Below are positions 34,815 through 45,400 of a DNA stretch of 64,000 nucleotides, in pieces (the first letter of the stretch is position 1; every line of letters starts with the position of its first letter). The position numbers were made by a program, and so were the translations under genes. Under the pieces are notes generated by a model. The model saw only the letters and a list, made by a program, of their open reading frames with translations, had not been told where the DNA came from and did not search any database. Origin of the DNA: Oscillatoriaceae cyanobacterium Prado104 (lineage in GTDB: Bacteria; Cyanobacteriota; Cyanobacteriia; Cyanobacteriales; Microcoleaceae); the NCBI GenBank assembly GCA_025454405.1, contig JALOON010000004.1, positions 1-64,000 of the forward strand. The letters are read 5' to 3'.

Positions 34815-35168
34815 ATCTTTGATATTTCGCGTTACCAAAGTAAGTTGGTGAATTTTGGCTGTTGCGGCTATCAACATATCAGCTTGGGAGCGAGGTTTAC
34901 CTTGAGTTCTCAAATTGCCTCGCAACTCGCCGCAACACCGAGCAATTTCTGGAGTTATAGGCATAATTTGGCATTGAGTTTTCAGGAATTCTTGAAACCA
35001 AGCTTGAATTTTGGCATTAGATTTTGAGCTTAAACCGTAGAAGATTTCTTCGACAGTAATTACACTGATAGCAATTGATGAAACTCCTTGGCTCCATTCC
35101 AGCACTCCCGGATTAGGTCTCGATCGTGCCAATTCACTGATGATATTCGTGTCACAAAGAAATGTCAT
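34773..35168 (-). CDS. vapC: VapC-family PIN-domain toxin
   Basis: About 131 residues from the ATG at 35166-35168 (MTFLCDTNIISELAR). PIN-domain acidic residues are visible: Asp in LCDTN, Glu in TVEEIFYG, Asp in SQADMLIAA and Asp in NIKDFED. VapC toxins are RNases acting on tRNA or rRNA. It overlaps the antitoxin gene by 17 bases. It lies between the Uma2 pair and a cargo gene, all on one strand, so it may stabilise the cargo block. Confidence 0.88.
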   Translation of the reverse strand: MTFLCDTNIISELARSRPNPGVLEWSQGVSSIAISVITVEEIFYGLSSKSNAKIQAWFQEFLKTQCQIMPITPEIARCCGELRGNLRTQGKPRSQADMLIAATAKIHQLTLVTRNIKDFEDCNISLLNPFT

Positions 35169-35442
35169 ACAAATTCTCAGCAAAGTCATTTGGACGATCT
35201 AAGCGAGGAGGCAGATCGAAAATATAGTCTTCCTCCGCACACAACTGACGCAACTCTGTAAAAGCATCGGCTAGAGAAGATTTATGTTGCTGCCGATACC
35301 AAGTGATGAACTCCTGAAAAATTTTTGCTTCCACAAATGCTGCTACCATGCGATCGCGCTCGTAAATGAGTTGAGGCTCGCTAACTACAGCACTCATCAT
35401 TTCTGAGAATCTTTGCTGGGCTTCCTCGATTTTCCAGTTCAT
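35152..35442 (-). CDS. Phd/YefM-type antitoxin
   Basis: A 96-residue partner of the VapC toxin. The start MNWKIEEAQQRFSEMMSAVVSEPQLIYERDRMVAAFVEA is split across the Phd DNA-binding fold (AQQRFSEMM...PQLIYERD...VAAFV). The acidic C-terminus (RQLCAEEDYIFDLPPR) would block the toxin. RBS GGAGA precedes the ATG. Such pairs autoregulate. Confidence 0.85.
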   Translation of the reverse strand: MNWKIEEAQQRFSEMMSAVVSEPQLIYERDRMVAAFVEAKIFQEFITWYRQQHKSSLADAFTELRQLCAEEDYIFDLPPRLDRPNDFAENLYDISL

Positions 35443-35466
35443 TTATCTCTCCTTTAACGTTGAGTT

Positions 35467-35512
35467 TTATCGATTTTATAACTTAAAGTATAGCTCATTC
35501 CGCTGGCAGTTT
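35467..35512 (-). pseudogene. Short scrap of the same gene as the remnant at 31946-32160
   Basis: The minus strand reads SLNCQRNELYFKL-stop, matching SLNRQRNELYNVL of the remnant at 31946. Too short to be functional; it records a rearrangement. Confidence 0.4.
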
Positions 35513-35546
35513 AGCGAGACAACTTAACTTTGTTTTCTCAGCCTTA

Positions 35547-36152
35547 TCACTTTTGAGCCTGAAAAACTTGTTCGGCAGTCAAATTCAGTTCGGGGAATGC
35601 GGGCGATTCAATGCGATCGCTCCCTCGAAATTGTCGCACTTGATACTCCCCATCAACAAGCTGATATACAGAGAGAGTTGGTTGTTTGGGATTGCCAATA
35701 AAGCGCACTCCACCCAAACCTAAATAATCCGCAATCCAGTATTCAGGAATACCCATCGCCTCATAGTCAACGAGTTTGTAACCATAATCATCGCGCCAAT
35801 TGGTACTCACAACCTCAACAATTAAGGGGATGGATGCGCCATAAATCAGGGTTGATTTTTTCTCCCATAATGGCTCGGATGTTAGCTGGCGGCGATCGAC
35901 TAATAGTAAGTCGGGATTGTAGCCAGTTTCCTTGTTGTTTGGTTTAACTAAGGCTTTTTGAGGAATGCGATCAGGTAAATGCAGCCGGGAGTATTCTAGG
36001 GTTAATTCCTGCGCCAGGAATCCTGTAACATCTTCGTGAGGGCCTGTTGGTTGCATCTCTATTATCGTACCATCGTGTAGTTCGTAGCGCCTGTTCTCTG
36101 GCAGCCAGTCAATAAACTCATCAAAGGTTAGTAGTTTTGGTAGTGTTTGAAT
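35547..36152 (-). CDS. Uma2-family putative endonuclease
   Basis: About 201 residues from MIQTLPKLLTFDEFIDWLP. The Uma2 PD-(D/E)xK core is visible as NPDLLLVDRRQL, PLIVEVVSTNWRDDYGYKLVDYEAMGIPEYWIADY. Uma2 genes are expanded in cyanobacteria; their biological role is unknown. The next gene upstream is a paralogue with a nearly identical C-terminal quarter (YQLVDGEYQVRQFRGSDRIE), so the two arose by tandem duplication or have undergone gene conversion. Confidence 0.85.
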   Translation of the reverse strand: MQTLPKLLTFDEFIDWLPENRRYELHDGTIIEMQPTGPHEDVTGFLAQELTLEYSRLHLPDRIPQKALVKPNNKETGYNPDLLLVDRRQLTSEPLWEKKSTLIYGASIPLIVEVVSTNWRDDYGYKLVDYEAMGIPEYWIADYLGLGGVRFIGNPKQPTLSVYQLVDGEYQVRQFRGSDRIESPAFPELNLTAEQVFQAQK

Positions 36153-36165
36153 CATGAATTGCACC

Positions 36166-36786
36166 TCATTTTTGAGCCTGGAAAATTTGTTCCGCAGTCA
36201 GATTCAGTTCGGGAAATGCGGGCGATTCAATGCGATCGCTCCCTCTAAACTGTCGCACTTGATATTCCCCATCAACAAGCTGGTATATAGAGAGAGTTGG
36301 TAGTTTGGGATTACCAATATATCGAATTGCGCCTAGAGCGGCATAATCTACAACCCAATATTCAGGAACACCTAAAGCTTCATACTCAACCAGTTTAATC
36401 CCGTAATCGTCACGCCAATTGGTACTGACAATTTCAACAATCATCGGAGGAGTTGTATAAGCTGCGGCTGGACTGGGACTGGCTTTCATTCGTTGCCATT
36501 CACTTTTGGCGAACACCACAATATCTGCTTTGCGACTTTTCTCTTTTTCTCCCGGTTCTGCATTCAGTCTGACCTGTTTCAGGCGTTTGGGAACGTAAGG
36601 CAGGTTAAATGACAAACAGTGTTCGTAAAGTAAGTAGCAAAGATTGTCTGCCACATCCTCATGGTTTGCATTAGGTTCGCTAATTGGCATCGGTACACCA
36701 TCAATTAACTCAAAGGTTCTATCTGTTCCGTCGTCCCAGTTAAGGAACTCATCAAAGGTTAGTAGTTTGGGTAGTGTTTGAATCAT
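36166..36786 (-). CDS. Uma2-family putative endonuclease (tandem paralogue)
   Basis: 206 residues starting MIQTLPKLLTFDEFLNWDD, the same first ten residues as the downstream paralogue. Core motifs are SRKADIVVF and PPMIVEIVSTNWRDDYGIKL with YEALGVPEYWVVDY. The middle is diverged while both ends match the paralogue closely. The two genes are separated by about a dozen bases and are probably co-transcribed. Confidence 0.85.
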   Translation of the reverse strand: MIQTLPKLLTFDEFLNWDDGTDRTFELIDGVPMPISEPNANHEDVADNLCYLLYEHCLSFNLPYVPKRLKQVRLNAEPGEKEKSRKADIVVFAKSEWQRMKASPSPAAAYTTPPMIVEIVSTNWRDDYGIKLVEYEALGVPEYWVVDYAALGAIRYIGNPKLPTLSIYQLVDGEYQVRQFRGSDRIESPAFPELNLTAEQIFQAQK

Positions 36787-36858
36787 GGCAAGTTTCGCTG
36801 TTTAGTAATAGTGTAGCTCGATCGATCTGAATTCTTTCGAGCTGAATGGCAACGATCG

Positions 36859-37098
36859 TCAACTTGCATCTCCTGCGGTTGTAACAACTTCTGCATTTAC
36901 AGTTTCCGGTGGCTGATTATCATCTGCAACTTCAGAGGCGTTGTTTAATTCTTCTTCGAGGACTTGAATTGCACCGCTGATGCGGAGTAAGGTATCGCGG
37001 ACATTCGCTTGTTTGGCTTCCAAGTCTGCCAGCATTTTTTGTCCGGCTTCAAATTCAGACTTGAGAGATTGGAGGCGTTGTTCGAGTTGTTGTTTCAT
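36859..37098 (-). CDS. Small coiled-coil protein at the end of the eCIS structural operon
   Basis: 79 residues: a continuous heptad-rich helix (QLEQRLQSLKSEFEAGQKML and VRDTLLRISGAIQVLEEEL) and an acidic disordered tail. It starts 17 bases after the fibre gene stop. No named family. Position suggests an accessory of the fibre or baseplate, such as a fibre chaperone or stalk; this is inference. Confidence 0.65.
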   Translation of the reverse strand: MKQQLEQRLQSLKSEFEAGQKMLADLEAKQANVRDTLLRISGAIQVLEEELNNASEVADDNQPPETVNAEVVTTAGDAS

Positions 37099-37115
37099 AA
37101 TATGCTAAAAATTTT

Positions 37116-40100
37116 TTACTTTGAAATTTTCAAATTGAGCTTTTCAATTTGCTTTTGTTGCTCCTTAATCGCTTCGATCATAATGGCAATGAATCCTGTA
37201 TAGTTAATTGCCTTCATGTTGTTCGGTCCCATTTCTACAAGTTCCGGGAATACAGTTTCAACCTCCTGAGCAATCATGCCCAATCGAGGTAAAGTTTCTG
37301 GTTGTGAATCTTTCCACTGGAAACTAACACCTCGCAATGATAGAACTTTATCTAAGACTTTACTTAAATTTCTGATATCTTTCTTCATCAGTACATCCGA
37401 TATTTCAGCGTTCCCCTTAAAAGACCAAAATTTATTAGCGGCAAAACCCCCGGAAATTTCTTGTGGTTTAGCTAGGTTTCTCAGACTCAACCATTCATCA
37501 TTCGAGTTAGAAAAGCGCTCTTCTGATAGCAGAAATTTGCCTCCTAACTGTAGTTTTTGCGTTGTGATGAGTCCGTTTACATTCAGGTTTCCGCTTACAT
37601 TCAGCTTGGTTGTTGGACTAGAAGTAAATTCTAGGAGCGATTCGTAAGTGGTGCTTATACTTGCGTTAGGTCCTCGATCGTGTAATTCTTCCCTTGCTCC
37701 AATTCGACCTTTTATGAACAGGAGTACATACTGTTGCCCTTTATTCGGTCTCGCATCGAATGCTTTCACAGCGCCAATGGAGCTCAAAAGCTTTGTGCCG
37801 TCAGCACCGGGCTGAACCGCAGCATTGATACCACGGCTGCCCACAGCCACGATGTCACCATCTCGAGCATTTGCATTAACCCAAGCTGCCCATGTATCCC
37901 ATTGATTTGGATCGCCAAAATTATCATCGTTCTGGTTGTTTTTGAAAGTTCCGTCAGGATGCAAAATAACCGTATTCAAACCGCGTTTTGTCGGCATATT
38001 CATTGACACATTATCAACTTTTAGGGAGGTATTGCCTGCTGGTGAAGAATCATCCTTAGACCCGGTAAGATCGATTGTGTAATTTTTAGTGAAACTCGCC
38101 ATCCCAATGCCGACGTAACCGTTCGATCGCAAAGTCATTACTCGCTGAAGCTTTGTATCTTCCTTTTTTTCTTCGAGATCGCGATGAGCAAGTAAGATAT
38201 CCAGTTGGGTACGCGAAGCGTTGTCTGACTTCTCATACCGTCCAATGCGAAAATCAACTATGTTAGACCAGGACGCGCTTGAAACACCATCACGAACCAA
38301 GGTTAAAACTGATTCTGGCGGTGCTAACTCGGAGGTTTTAGTTTGATTGACAAGTTTCTCGACAAGGTTCGGTGTTTTTGAAGCAACCACTAGGCTGGCG
38401 TTCGTTCCAATCTTTGAATTTACGTCTAGATAGTCGGTCATGCCAGGAGTTGCGCCAATACCAACATTACCAGTTAATCTGGCATTGGTAGCAGAGATAT
38501 TCCCGCTAACCTTCAAATTACCGCCACTAATTTCCAGCTTTTCTGACGGAGTTGTCGTCCCGATACCAACATTACCATCGTGATTAATATGCAAGCTAAC
38601 TTGAGGCTCGTCTTTCCCGATGTTAAATTGATTTGTCAGAAATTGTAGATAAGTGTCCCAACCCGTGCCTCTATAGGCGCGTATTTTAGCACTACCTGCT
38701 ATCGCAAATTCATAGGATATATCCTGAAAACTACCTGGACCTCCAGGCTGGTTAGGACCGCGAATTGCGAGTTTGTAATTTTTACTATCATTTTGCCCTG
38801 TTCCGATATAAACATTTCCTTGAACATCCAAAGTCCCAGCCGGAGTCGTTGTCCCGATGCCAACTTTGCCGCCATTAGGGTTGACGATCAGGGAACCGCC
38901 ACCCGTATTTTCTATCACGGAGGATGTTCCTCCAGCACTCAACGGACGCACGATAAAGTTAGAACCATTGTGTTCTAACTTAAGGCTGGCTGCGGTTGTT
39001 GCACCATCAATTTGAACTTGCAGCTTAGCGCCAGGAGTCGCTGTACCGATACCGATGTTACCTCGATCGAATGCAAGGACGTTTGGATGAGTAGTAGTAT
39101 TATTCTTTTGATCGAAGACCCACCTCACCACGCCACCCGTGACATTTGTGTTCAAGTTTAAATAGTAGAGAGAAGGTTCTTTTTTCGATTCAAACTTGAT
39201 GGTGTCTCCATTGTAATCATTGGGTGTCTGTATTGTTAACTTAGCACTTGGACTTGTTGCGCCGATACCAAGATTACCAGTTAATGTGGCATTAGTAGCA
39301 GAGATATTCCCACCAACCTTCAAATTACCGCCGCTAATTTCCAGTTTTTCTGTCGGATTTGTTGTACCAATACCGACACTGCAATCACTACCTCTTACAA
39401 ACAATTCTTTGTCTTTACGTCCGATATATACATTTGAGGTTGCATCCGAATCACGATTGAGATAAAGATGCTTACTAGGCGTTATCGTATTAATATTCCA
39501 ACCAGATGACCAGCCAATTATCTGTAGCTGACCCATACCGCTACCACTAAATGAAATATCGGCAAAATCGGATGCTGATTTAATAACTCTTAAACTGCTA
39601 GTCGTAATGCTACCTGTGGCTTTGATATTACCCGATACATCCAACTTTTCACCTGGAGAAGTCGTACCGATGCCAACATTGTCAGTGACAGAAAGTGTGC
39701 CGGTAATTTTTAAACTACCCTTTAGTTCAGCAAGAGATTTACTTCCATCATTCTTAGAACTGAGGGTGATTTCGCCGTCAATAGTAGGGAGACGCAAACC
39801 AGAATAGACGCGATCGCTATTGTCGATTTTGTCGCTGACTGCACCGTTAGTAATCGTTAGTTTGGCTAAGGGAATGAAATCGGTAAGTTTAGCTGAACTC
39901 AATTGAAATTTGGGTTCTTCTTGCCACCGCCTGCTGGTAATCTCATTTCCTTGTGTTTGTTGGTCAATTTTTTGCTCGCTGTATCCAATATATAAAGTGT
40001 AAGTACCATCAGGGATTGAGGGATTATTAGGAATGACAATTTTGGTTAAATCTACTTTTTGGAGGTCGCGCAAGATAATCTGCTGTCCTTGAGAATCGAT

Positions 40101-40316
40101 CGCGCTTCCTGCCGATACATTGACAACTAAATTGCCTTCTCCTTTAGTAACTTTCAGCCCTTCAGCAATGCCCGAAACATGAAGTAAATGATGGTGCCAG
40201 CGCTGGCGATCGCGATGGTATTGTTGTTCGCGTTGAAAGTCATCTTCTAATAGATATTGTCCGGCAAAATAGTTCGGACGTTCGTTGGTTGGTGGTGTAA
40301 TTCCATTGGTTGCCAT
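37116..40316 (-). CDS. eCIS tail-fibre-like protein with S74 intramolecular chaperone
   Basis: 1066 residues. The N-terminus (RPNYFAGQYLLEDDFQREQQYHRDRQRWHHH, split at DDF) is the conserved eCIS attachment region. The shaft contains about eight modules of the form VGIGTxxPxxKLxxSGN (for example VGIGTTSPGEKLDVSGN), a known beta-helical stalk repeat. The C-terminus is a Peptidase_S74 chaperone domain with the self-cleavage motif ISDVLMKKDI and ending LGMIAQEVETVFPELV. Such domains trimerise fibres and then cut themselves off. It is therefore the likely receptor-binding fibre. The gene lies directly downstream of the baseplate genes. Confidence 0.85.
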   Translation of the reverse strand: MATNGITPPTNERPNYFAGQYLLEDDFQREQQYHRDRQRWHHHLLHVSGIAEGLKVTKGEGNLVVNVSAGSAIDSQGQQIILRDLQKVDLTKIVIPNNPSIPDGTYTLYIGYSEQKIDQQTQGNEITSRRWQEEPKFQLSSAKLTDFIPLAKLTITNGAVSDKIDNSDRVYSGLRLPTIDGEITLSSKNDGSKSLAELKGSLKITGTLSVTDNVGIGTTSPGEKLDVSGNIKATGSITTSSLRVIKSASDFADISFSGSGMGQLQIIGWSSGWNINTITPSKHLYLNRDSDATSNVYIGRKDKELFVRGSDCSVGIGTTNPTEKLEISGGNLKVGGNISATNATLTGNLGIGATSPSAKLTIQTPNDYNGDTIKFESKKEPSLYYLNLNTNVTGGVVRWVFDQKNNTTTHPNVLAFDRGNIGIGTATPGAKLQVQIDGATTAASLKLEHNGSNFIVRPLSAGGTSSVIENTGGGSLIVNPNGGKVGIGTTTPAGTLDVQGNVYIGTGQNDSKNYKLAIRGPNQPGGPGSFQDISYEFAIAGSAKIRAYRGTGWDTYLQFLTNQFNIGKDEPQVSLHINHDGNVGIGTTTPSEKLEISGGNLKVSGNISATNARLTGNVGIGATPGMTDYLDVNSKIGTNASLVVASKTPNLVEKLVNQTKTSELAPPESVLTLVRDGVSSASWSNIVDFRIGRYEKSDNASRTQLDILLAHRDLEEKKEDTKLQRVMTLRSNGYVGIGMASFTKNYTIDLTGSKDDSSPAGNTSLKVDNVSMNMPTKRGLNTVILHPDGTFKNNQNDDNFGDPNQWDTWAAWVNANARDGDIVAVGSRGINAAVQPGADGTKLLSSIGAVKAFDARPNKGQQYVLLFIKGRIGAREELHDRGPNASISTTYESLLEFTSSPTTKLNVSGNLNVNGLITTQKLQLGGKFLLSEERFSNSNDEWLSLRNLAKPQEISGGFAANKFWSFKGNAEISDVLMKKDIRNLSKVLDKVLSLRGVSFQWKDSQPETLPRLGMIAQEVETVFPELVEMGPNNMKAINYTGFIAIMIEAIKEQQKQIEKLNLKISK

Positions 40317-40359
40317 AATAGTTTTCTCTTTTGGTTATTCTGTTTCAAAACTTACGTAC

Positions 40360-40446
40360 AGAAACCGGGAACCCGGCTTTCTTTATTTCTTAAACCCGCG
40401 AAGGCGGGTTTTGTTTGTCTAGACGCGATTTCAATCGCCGAGTCAT
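40360..40446. repeat. Dispersed palindromes in the fibre-baseplate spacer
   Basis: GAAACCGGGAACCCGGCTTTC, a degenerate member of the GAAACCCGGTTTCT family, is followed by ACCCGCGAAGGCGGGT and GCGATTTCAATCGC, which match the module order at 54700-54740. These fill the 135-base gap between the two genes. Confidence 0.6.
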
Positions 40447-40451
40447 ATAAT

Positions 40452-41504
40452 TTATTTGTTTGTTTCGATTCCCTCGGTTCCCAAGAAGGTATTGCCATCT
40501 ATATATTTATCCCCCTGTTTTGTGAATATTTTTAACCCAGGCGGTAAAGAGAATCGATCTTGATTTGGCTGAGTTTCCGATTTAATCTGCGATTTGTTTT
40601 GCGTGTTAGATTCAGAGTAAGTTGTGGCGATCGAAATCGAACCCGTAGCATCGCGATCGCTTAAATTGTCGATCGCGACATACCAATCTTTCACCGTCTT
40701 AATTTCTTCCTCATTTAAAGTATAGCTAACTTCCAGATTGCCCGTACCAACTTGAGAATTGTAAACCTTCACTTTTCCCAAACCTCCTTTAATACTCAAT
40801 CTCAGATTGTTATTTTCATTCTTGGTACGGCTAATTGTGACAGCGATTTTATATGTCACCTGAAACCCATCCGAAGGTACAAAATCAATAGGCTTAATTT
40901 GAACGGCATAAACATTGCCCGTAATCTGCATTGACGGAACTTGAATTTTCAAGCCGTAATAGGTATGCGCGGGCTTTTCTTGGTCAATAATTGCTTTAGC
41001 AATGCGAACTTGCTGCCAATAACGGCTGGAATCCAGTTTGGGTAGCCTGAGTTCAACTTGAAAATAGTAGTCTGGAAAATAATCCTCCTCGTAGATTGTG
41101 ACATTTTCTGGCAGTTTAACACTTTTCAAATAGAGGCTCAAAACTTGTGCCAATCCATCTTGAGTACCGCGCAGGCGATAGAGAGGAACAATTTTTTTAA
41201 TAAACTCGCGTTTAGTAGCGGGTTGCCAATCATCTCGCAAACTTAAAGCGATCCAACTGGCTAACCAAGGCAGAAATTCTTCCGGTGTTAAATCGGGATT
41301 AAAGTAGGTATGAATCGATCCGATAACTGCTTCCAATCCCGGCGGATCTGAAATAGAGGAATCGAGAATTCCGGGATTTGTTTGAGAGGGAAAATCTTCA
41401 CCAGTTAAAATCTTCTCAAACGCCAGCAAAAAGCGATCGATTACTTCATCGTCTTGCAGGATTGCGGGAAGATATTTAAGATAATCGCTGCTATTGCCAC
41501 TCAT
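40452..41504 (-). CDS. Phage tail protein I-like baseplate protein
   Basis: 350 residues with the tail protein I (TIGR02242-like) start [22 protein letters not shown] and [20 protein letters not shown] with [18 protein letters not shown]. In eCIS this protein joins the fibres to the baseplate. The C-terminal half is a beta-rich extension ([20 protein letters not shown]). It overlaps the upstream baseplate gene by 14 bases, implying translational coupling. Confidence 0.87.
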   Translation of the reverse strand: MSGNSSDYLKYLPAILQDDEVIDRFLLAFEKILTGEDFPSQTNPGILDSSISDPPGLEAVIGSIHTYFNPDLTPEEFLPWLASWIALSLRDDWQPATKREFIKKIVPLYRLRGTQDGLAQVLSLYLKSVKLPENVTIYEEDYFPDYYFQVELRLPKLDSSRYWQQVRIAKAIIDQEKPAHTYYGLKIQVPSMQITGNVYAVQIKPIDFVPSDGFQVTYKIAVTISRTKNENNNLRLSIKGGLGKVKVYNSQVGTGNLEVSYTLNEEEIKTVKDWYVAIDNLSDRDATGSISIATTYSESNTQNKSQIKSETQPNQDRFSLPPGLKIFTKQGDKYIDGNTFLGTEGIETNK

Positions 41505-42444
41505 GACCCAATCGATCCTTAAACTTGAGAGTAATCTGACCTATCGTGACGAGATCGCAATTTCTTTCTGCGAGACTGATACTGTTAACAGTATCGTTGT
41601 TCGCAGTTGTATTTGACTCGGAAAGTACAAGATTTTTAACATAATCTACTCCCGACACGCGATCGAATAAGCCATAGATTTCCGATCGATAAATATTGCG
41701 ACCGAAGGGCCAGCCTTTGCCATCCCAATGAGTTCCAGATTGTAGGGGATGAAAAAAGCTGTTGATTTCTGCCCGCACGATTTCTTCGACTTTTTGAAGA
41801 TCGGCACTATCTTCTAGATATAAATCAGCACTGATGTTGACTGTTAGGTAATTGGGTTGCACAATATGCAGGCGAGTCGTCAGCAATTTTCGCTTGTTTA
41901 ACCAGACTTTTAAATCTCGGTTTAATTGCGAGATCTGGTCTTCTGGAACTTGCACGGAATCGGGAACGATAACTAAACTAATATGTCCGGGTGCAGCAGC
42001 ATTTTTGTTTGAGGATTCCCGATCGCACTCTGGAATCACATGCACTCTTTTAATCTTATTTTTGTGTTCCCAATCAAGCAAAACAAGTTCCTCGAAATCC
42101 TCCTCAGTTACCGCCCGATATCGCTGCCGCAAGTCTAAAATTGTGGTGCGCGTTGCTTGCTGGAGTGCGGCTTCTCGCGTTTCTGGTTCCACCAATTCAA
42201 CGGGTAAATTCCAAGGTGTTTGCTTGAGGAGATTTAGAAAGGTTTCGTAGTTGCGATCGCCCACTCGATTCGCGCGATACAGCGTCATTTCAGTCAACCA
42301 AGCCAGCAATTCAATTAAGATAATTCCCGGATCGCTGGGGTTGTGGTCAGTCCATTCGGGACATTCGATCGGAATCAGAGATCGCGCTTCTTCTACTAAA
42401 TCATCATAGGTGCGATCGTCGAGATTTGGTAAAGGAATTGACAT
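41491..42444 (-). CDS. Baseplate J-like assembly protein (smaller)
   Basis: 317 residues. The opening [20 protein letters not shown] and [35 protein letters not shown] (split at PSD) is typical of baseplate wedge proteins of the gpJ/Afp12 group. The C-terminal part (IQ/VNPFxH equivalents: [30 protein letters not shown]) is the conserved gpJ end. It forms wedge heterodimers with the larger J-like protein immediately upstream (3-base gap). Confidence 0.88.
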   Translation of the reverse strand: MSIPLPNLDDRTYDDLVEEARSLIPIECPEWTDHNPSDPGIILIELLAWLTEMTLYRANRVGDRNYETFLNLLKQTPWNLPVELVEPETREAALQQATRTTILDLRQRYRAVTEEDFEELVLLDWEHKNKIKRVHVIPECDRESSNKNAAAPGHISLVIVPDSVQVPEDQISQLNRDLKVWLNKRKLLTTRLHIVQPNYLTVNISADLYLEDSADLQKVEEIVRAEINSFFHPLQSGTHWDGKGWPFGRNIYRSEIYGLFDRVSGVDYVKNLVLSESNTTANNDTVNSISLAERNCDLVTIGQITLKFKDRLGHEWQ

Positions 42445-42447
42445 CGA

Positions 42448-45400
42448 TTAACCTCCTATATCGGATAAAAACAAGGTAATATGATGACTGCCAGAAAAAA
42501 TCAGAAATGGTTCTGGCGGCGCTGGCGGTTCTGGTTTGATTTTGACCGATAAAGAACGGACATAATCTAAACCATCGATCGCTTCAATTAAGGCATAAAA
42601 ATCAGATTCGTGGGGTTCCCTGCCAAATTCCCATCCTTGTCTGCTGACACCGCCTGTGAGAGGATGGAGAAAGGTTTCTAAACGTTGAATAACTGCATTC
42701 CTAACAGCATCGGCAACTTCTAAGGAAGTAGGAACAACCTCCGCCGTCACCGTAACTTCCAACCATTGAGGACTGCCAACCCAGAGGTTAAGTGCAGGAG
42801 AAGCCCGATCGCGCAAATAATTTTCCACGCGATCGATTAGTGCCAAACTAGGTATAGGTTGAGGAGAATTATTGCGAGGAACTACAAACAGTTTGACTAA
42901 ACCTGCACGAATTTTTTTGAGTTCTGTCACTTTCTCATCCCGTTGTTGTTGTGTTAATTCTCGGTCGTCCAACCACAACTCTTCAGTCAATGGATCGTAA
43001 TTAGGCGCGATCGCTTTTACTCTAGCAATATCGGGAGATGCTTCATAAGCCAAATCTTCAAAATCTTGAACGGTAACGGCACGATTTCGATGGCGGATAA
43101 ATTTTTGTCCTCTTTCCTTAACTCGATCGATCGGTTCGCGATCGCTTCCACCAGCAGCAGCTTCTAAATTCGTGACGCGATCGATGTAAGGAATTGTTGT
43201 TTTTAATTGGTTAATTGTTGCAGCAGGTTTGTTACCTTTTGCGCCGCCATCGGTTTTGTATCTCGTCATCCGAATGTTGTTGCGACCTTGAGGCGGAATC
43301 ATTCCATATTTTCCATCGCCAAACTGGATTTCTCCGGTTAAGCGATTGATAGTGTAGTGCCGATCGCGCATTCCCGACTGATAAAAATCCGAGACTTCAT
43401 GCCATCGCACCCACACAGTTTCTACCTCTCCCTTCTCATCTCTAACGATAGTAATTGCCTCTTTTCCTTCTAACTTTTCAATTGCTTTCTGTTCTTCGAT
43501 AGGTGGCATTTTTTGTTCTTGTACCTCCAACTGCTGACCGGGCAAAATAGGAGATTTAACGGTGCGAAATGTGTGATTGGGGTTGCCATTACTGGAACCT
43601 AAAATTTCACTGTGCAGCGTTGTAGTTTGATTTGCCCAAATCGTATTTGTCAGGATGCGACGCAAGCGCGGTTGCACTCGATAACCGCCGCTTTCCCAAC
43701 AGACGCGCAACCAATATAGGGTTTGGTTAAATTCCTGAGTTGCGGTAAAATCGGATGGTCCGATAAATTTAATCAGTCCGCGATCGCTAAAAGCAGCCGT
43801 TTCATCGATCGCGCCCAATCTCGTCCAAATATTGCCATTGAAATATTCCCAAACTAAGCGAGGTTTGGTGGGATTTGTAGTTGTTGCCGATAAGTCTTGA
43901 GATGTCGGGTATTCTACTTGGAAATACAGCGCGATCGATCGATTGGGGAAAGGTCGATCGAAACCTAAATATAAATAAGGCCTGGTATCGGTCGAACGAA
44001 CGAACGGTAAAAATCCCGTGTCATTATTAATTACCTGTTGCACGTAACTGAAATTATTGTAAGTTATGCAGGTGGAAATGTCGGCGCTTTGATTGCAGGT
44101 ATAATCGAGTTGGATCGATCGCACTGATGGCGGTGCAAAACTAGCAGATGAGTTCAGCATGACTGTCGTACCTGCTGGAAACTCTTGGATACTTTCTGCC
44201 AAAATGAGCTTTCGATCGGCTAAATTAATATTTTGAATTGAAGCTGTCTGCGAGTTATTTGCAGTCGCGATCGAAACAGAATCGCCCAACATAAAGCCTC
44301 TCACATTTTGAACGGTTAGCGACTTTTCTGCGGTGTTTGCTTTTTGGCTTAAGTAAGTCAAAGTAACGGGTTGACCTAAGGCAGTTTCATTCCCGTAATT
44401 CCCTTTGATAATGCGAACGCGCAGCCAGTAATTCGTCTCGCCATTCACTGCAATTTGAGTTCCAGATTGCGAGAGTGTAAACTCTACCTTGCCACTTGCT
44501 GTAAATTTAATGGGAGACAATTTTAAATTTGTAATTGCTTCTCCGTTCAAGTTTTTGGCAGTAAGTTGCAATGCTTCCCAACTACTTCCATTCCAAGCTT
44601 CCCAAACCACCTCCACATCACCGCTATTCGGATTGATAGGTAAGTTTTCACTCAGTCTCACTGTCACCGTTACTTTGGCATTTTTTAGGGACATGACTTG
44701 GCTGGCAATATAGAAAGTATCATTAAAACGGGGTTGTTCGCCAAAGGGATAAAAATCTTTACTCAAATCGATCGGAATAGTGTTAAAAAAGCATCGATCG
44801 CAAGTTAAATTGTTGCGTTGAATTTCGGCGGTAGCGGTGATGCGATTAATCTGCGGTGATGTTGTGAGAGATGAAAACAGTTTAACGCGCAACCAAGAGG
44901 CATTTATACCCTTAACTGTATGGGGATTAATGGCGGGAAAATTGGAAATTGTCACCGGATTTGTTGAAGTTCGAGATAATAGAATTTGCCAATCAGTTCC
45001 ATCCCAATAAGACCAATCGAGAGATAATTTATTCCAATCTGCTGCGTTTGAGGATGCAACATTTATAGTGACTGTTTTAGGGGCCGGTAACGTAAAGAGT
45101 TCGCTAGCTAAGTAAAGAAAATGTTCGATCGCAGTATCTCCTTCAAAAGCTAAAAAAGAATTATCTATTTTTCCTGTTGCTTGTAAAGTGCGATCGCTAT
45201 ATTTATCTTGACTATACTGCCGCACAAATACTGCTTGCAATTGCACGGGAGTTACAATTAAATCACTGGCTGTTTCAAAAACAACTTCTTCCTCTTCTCC
45301 TTCAAGAAGTGGCGCGGAAATTTGGGTGTAAGCTGGAACCAAAGCTGTTGTATTTTCAGGCACGCCAGATGCGAGATAAAAAGTTAATGGAACTCGTGCG

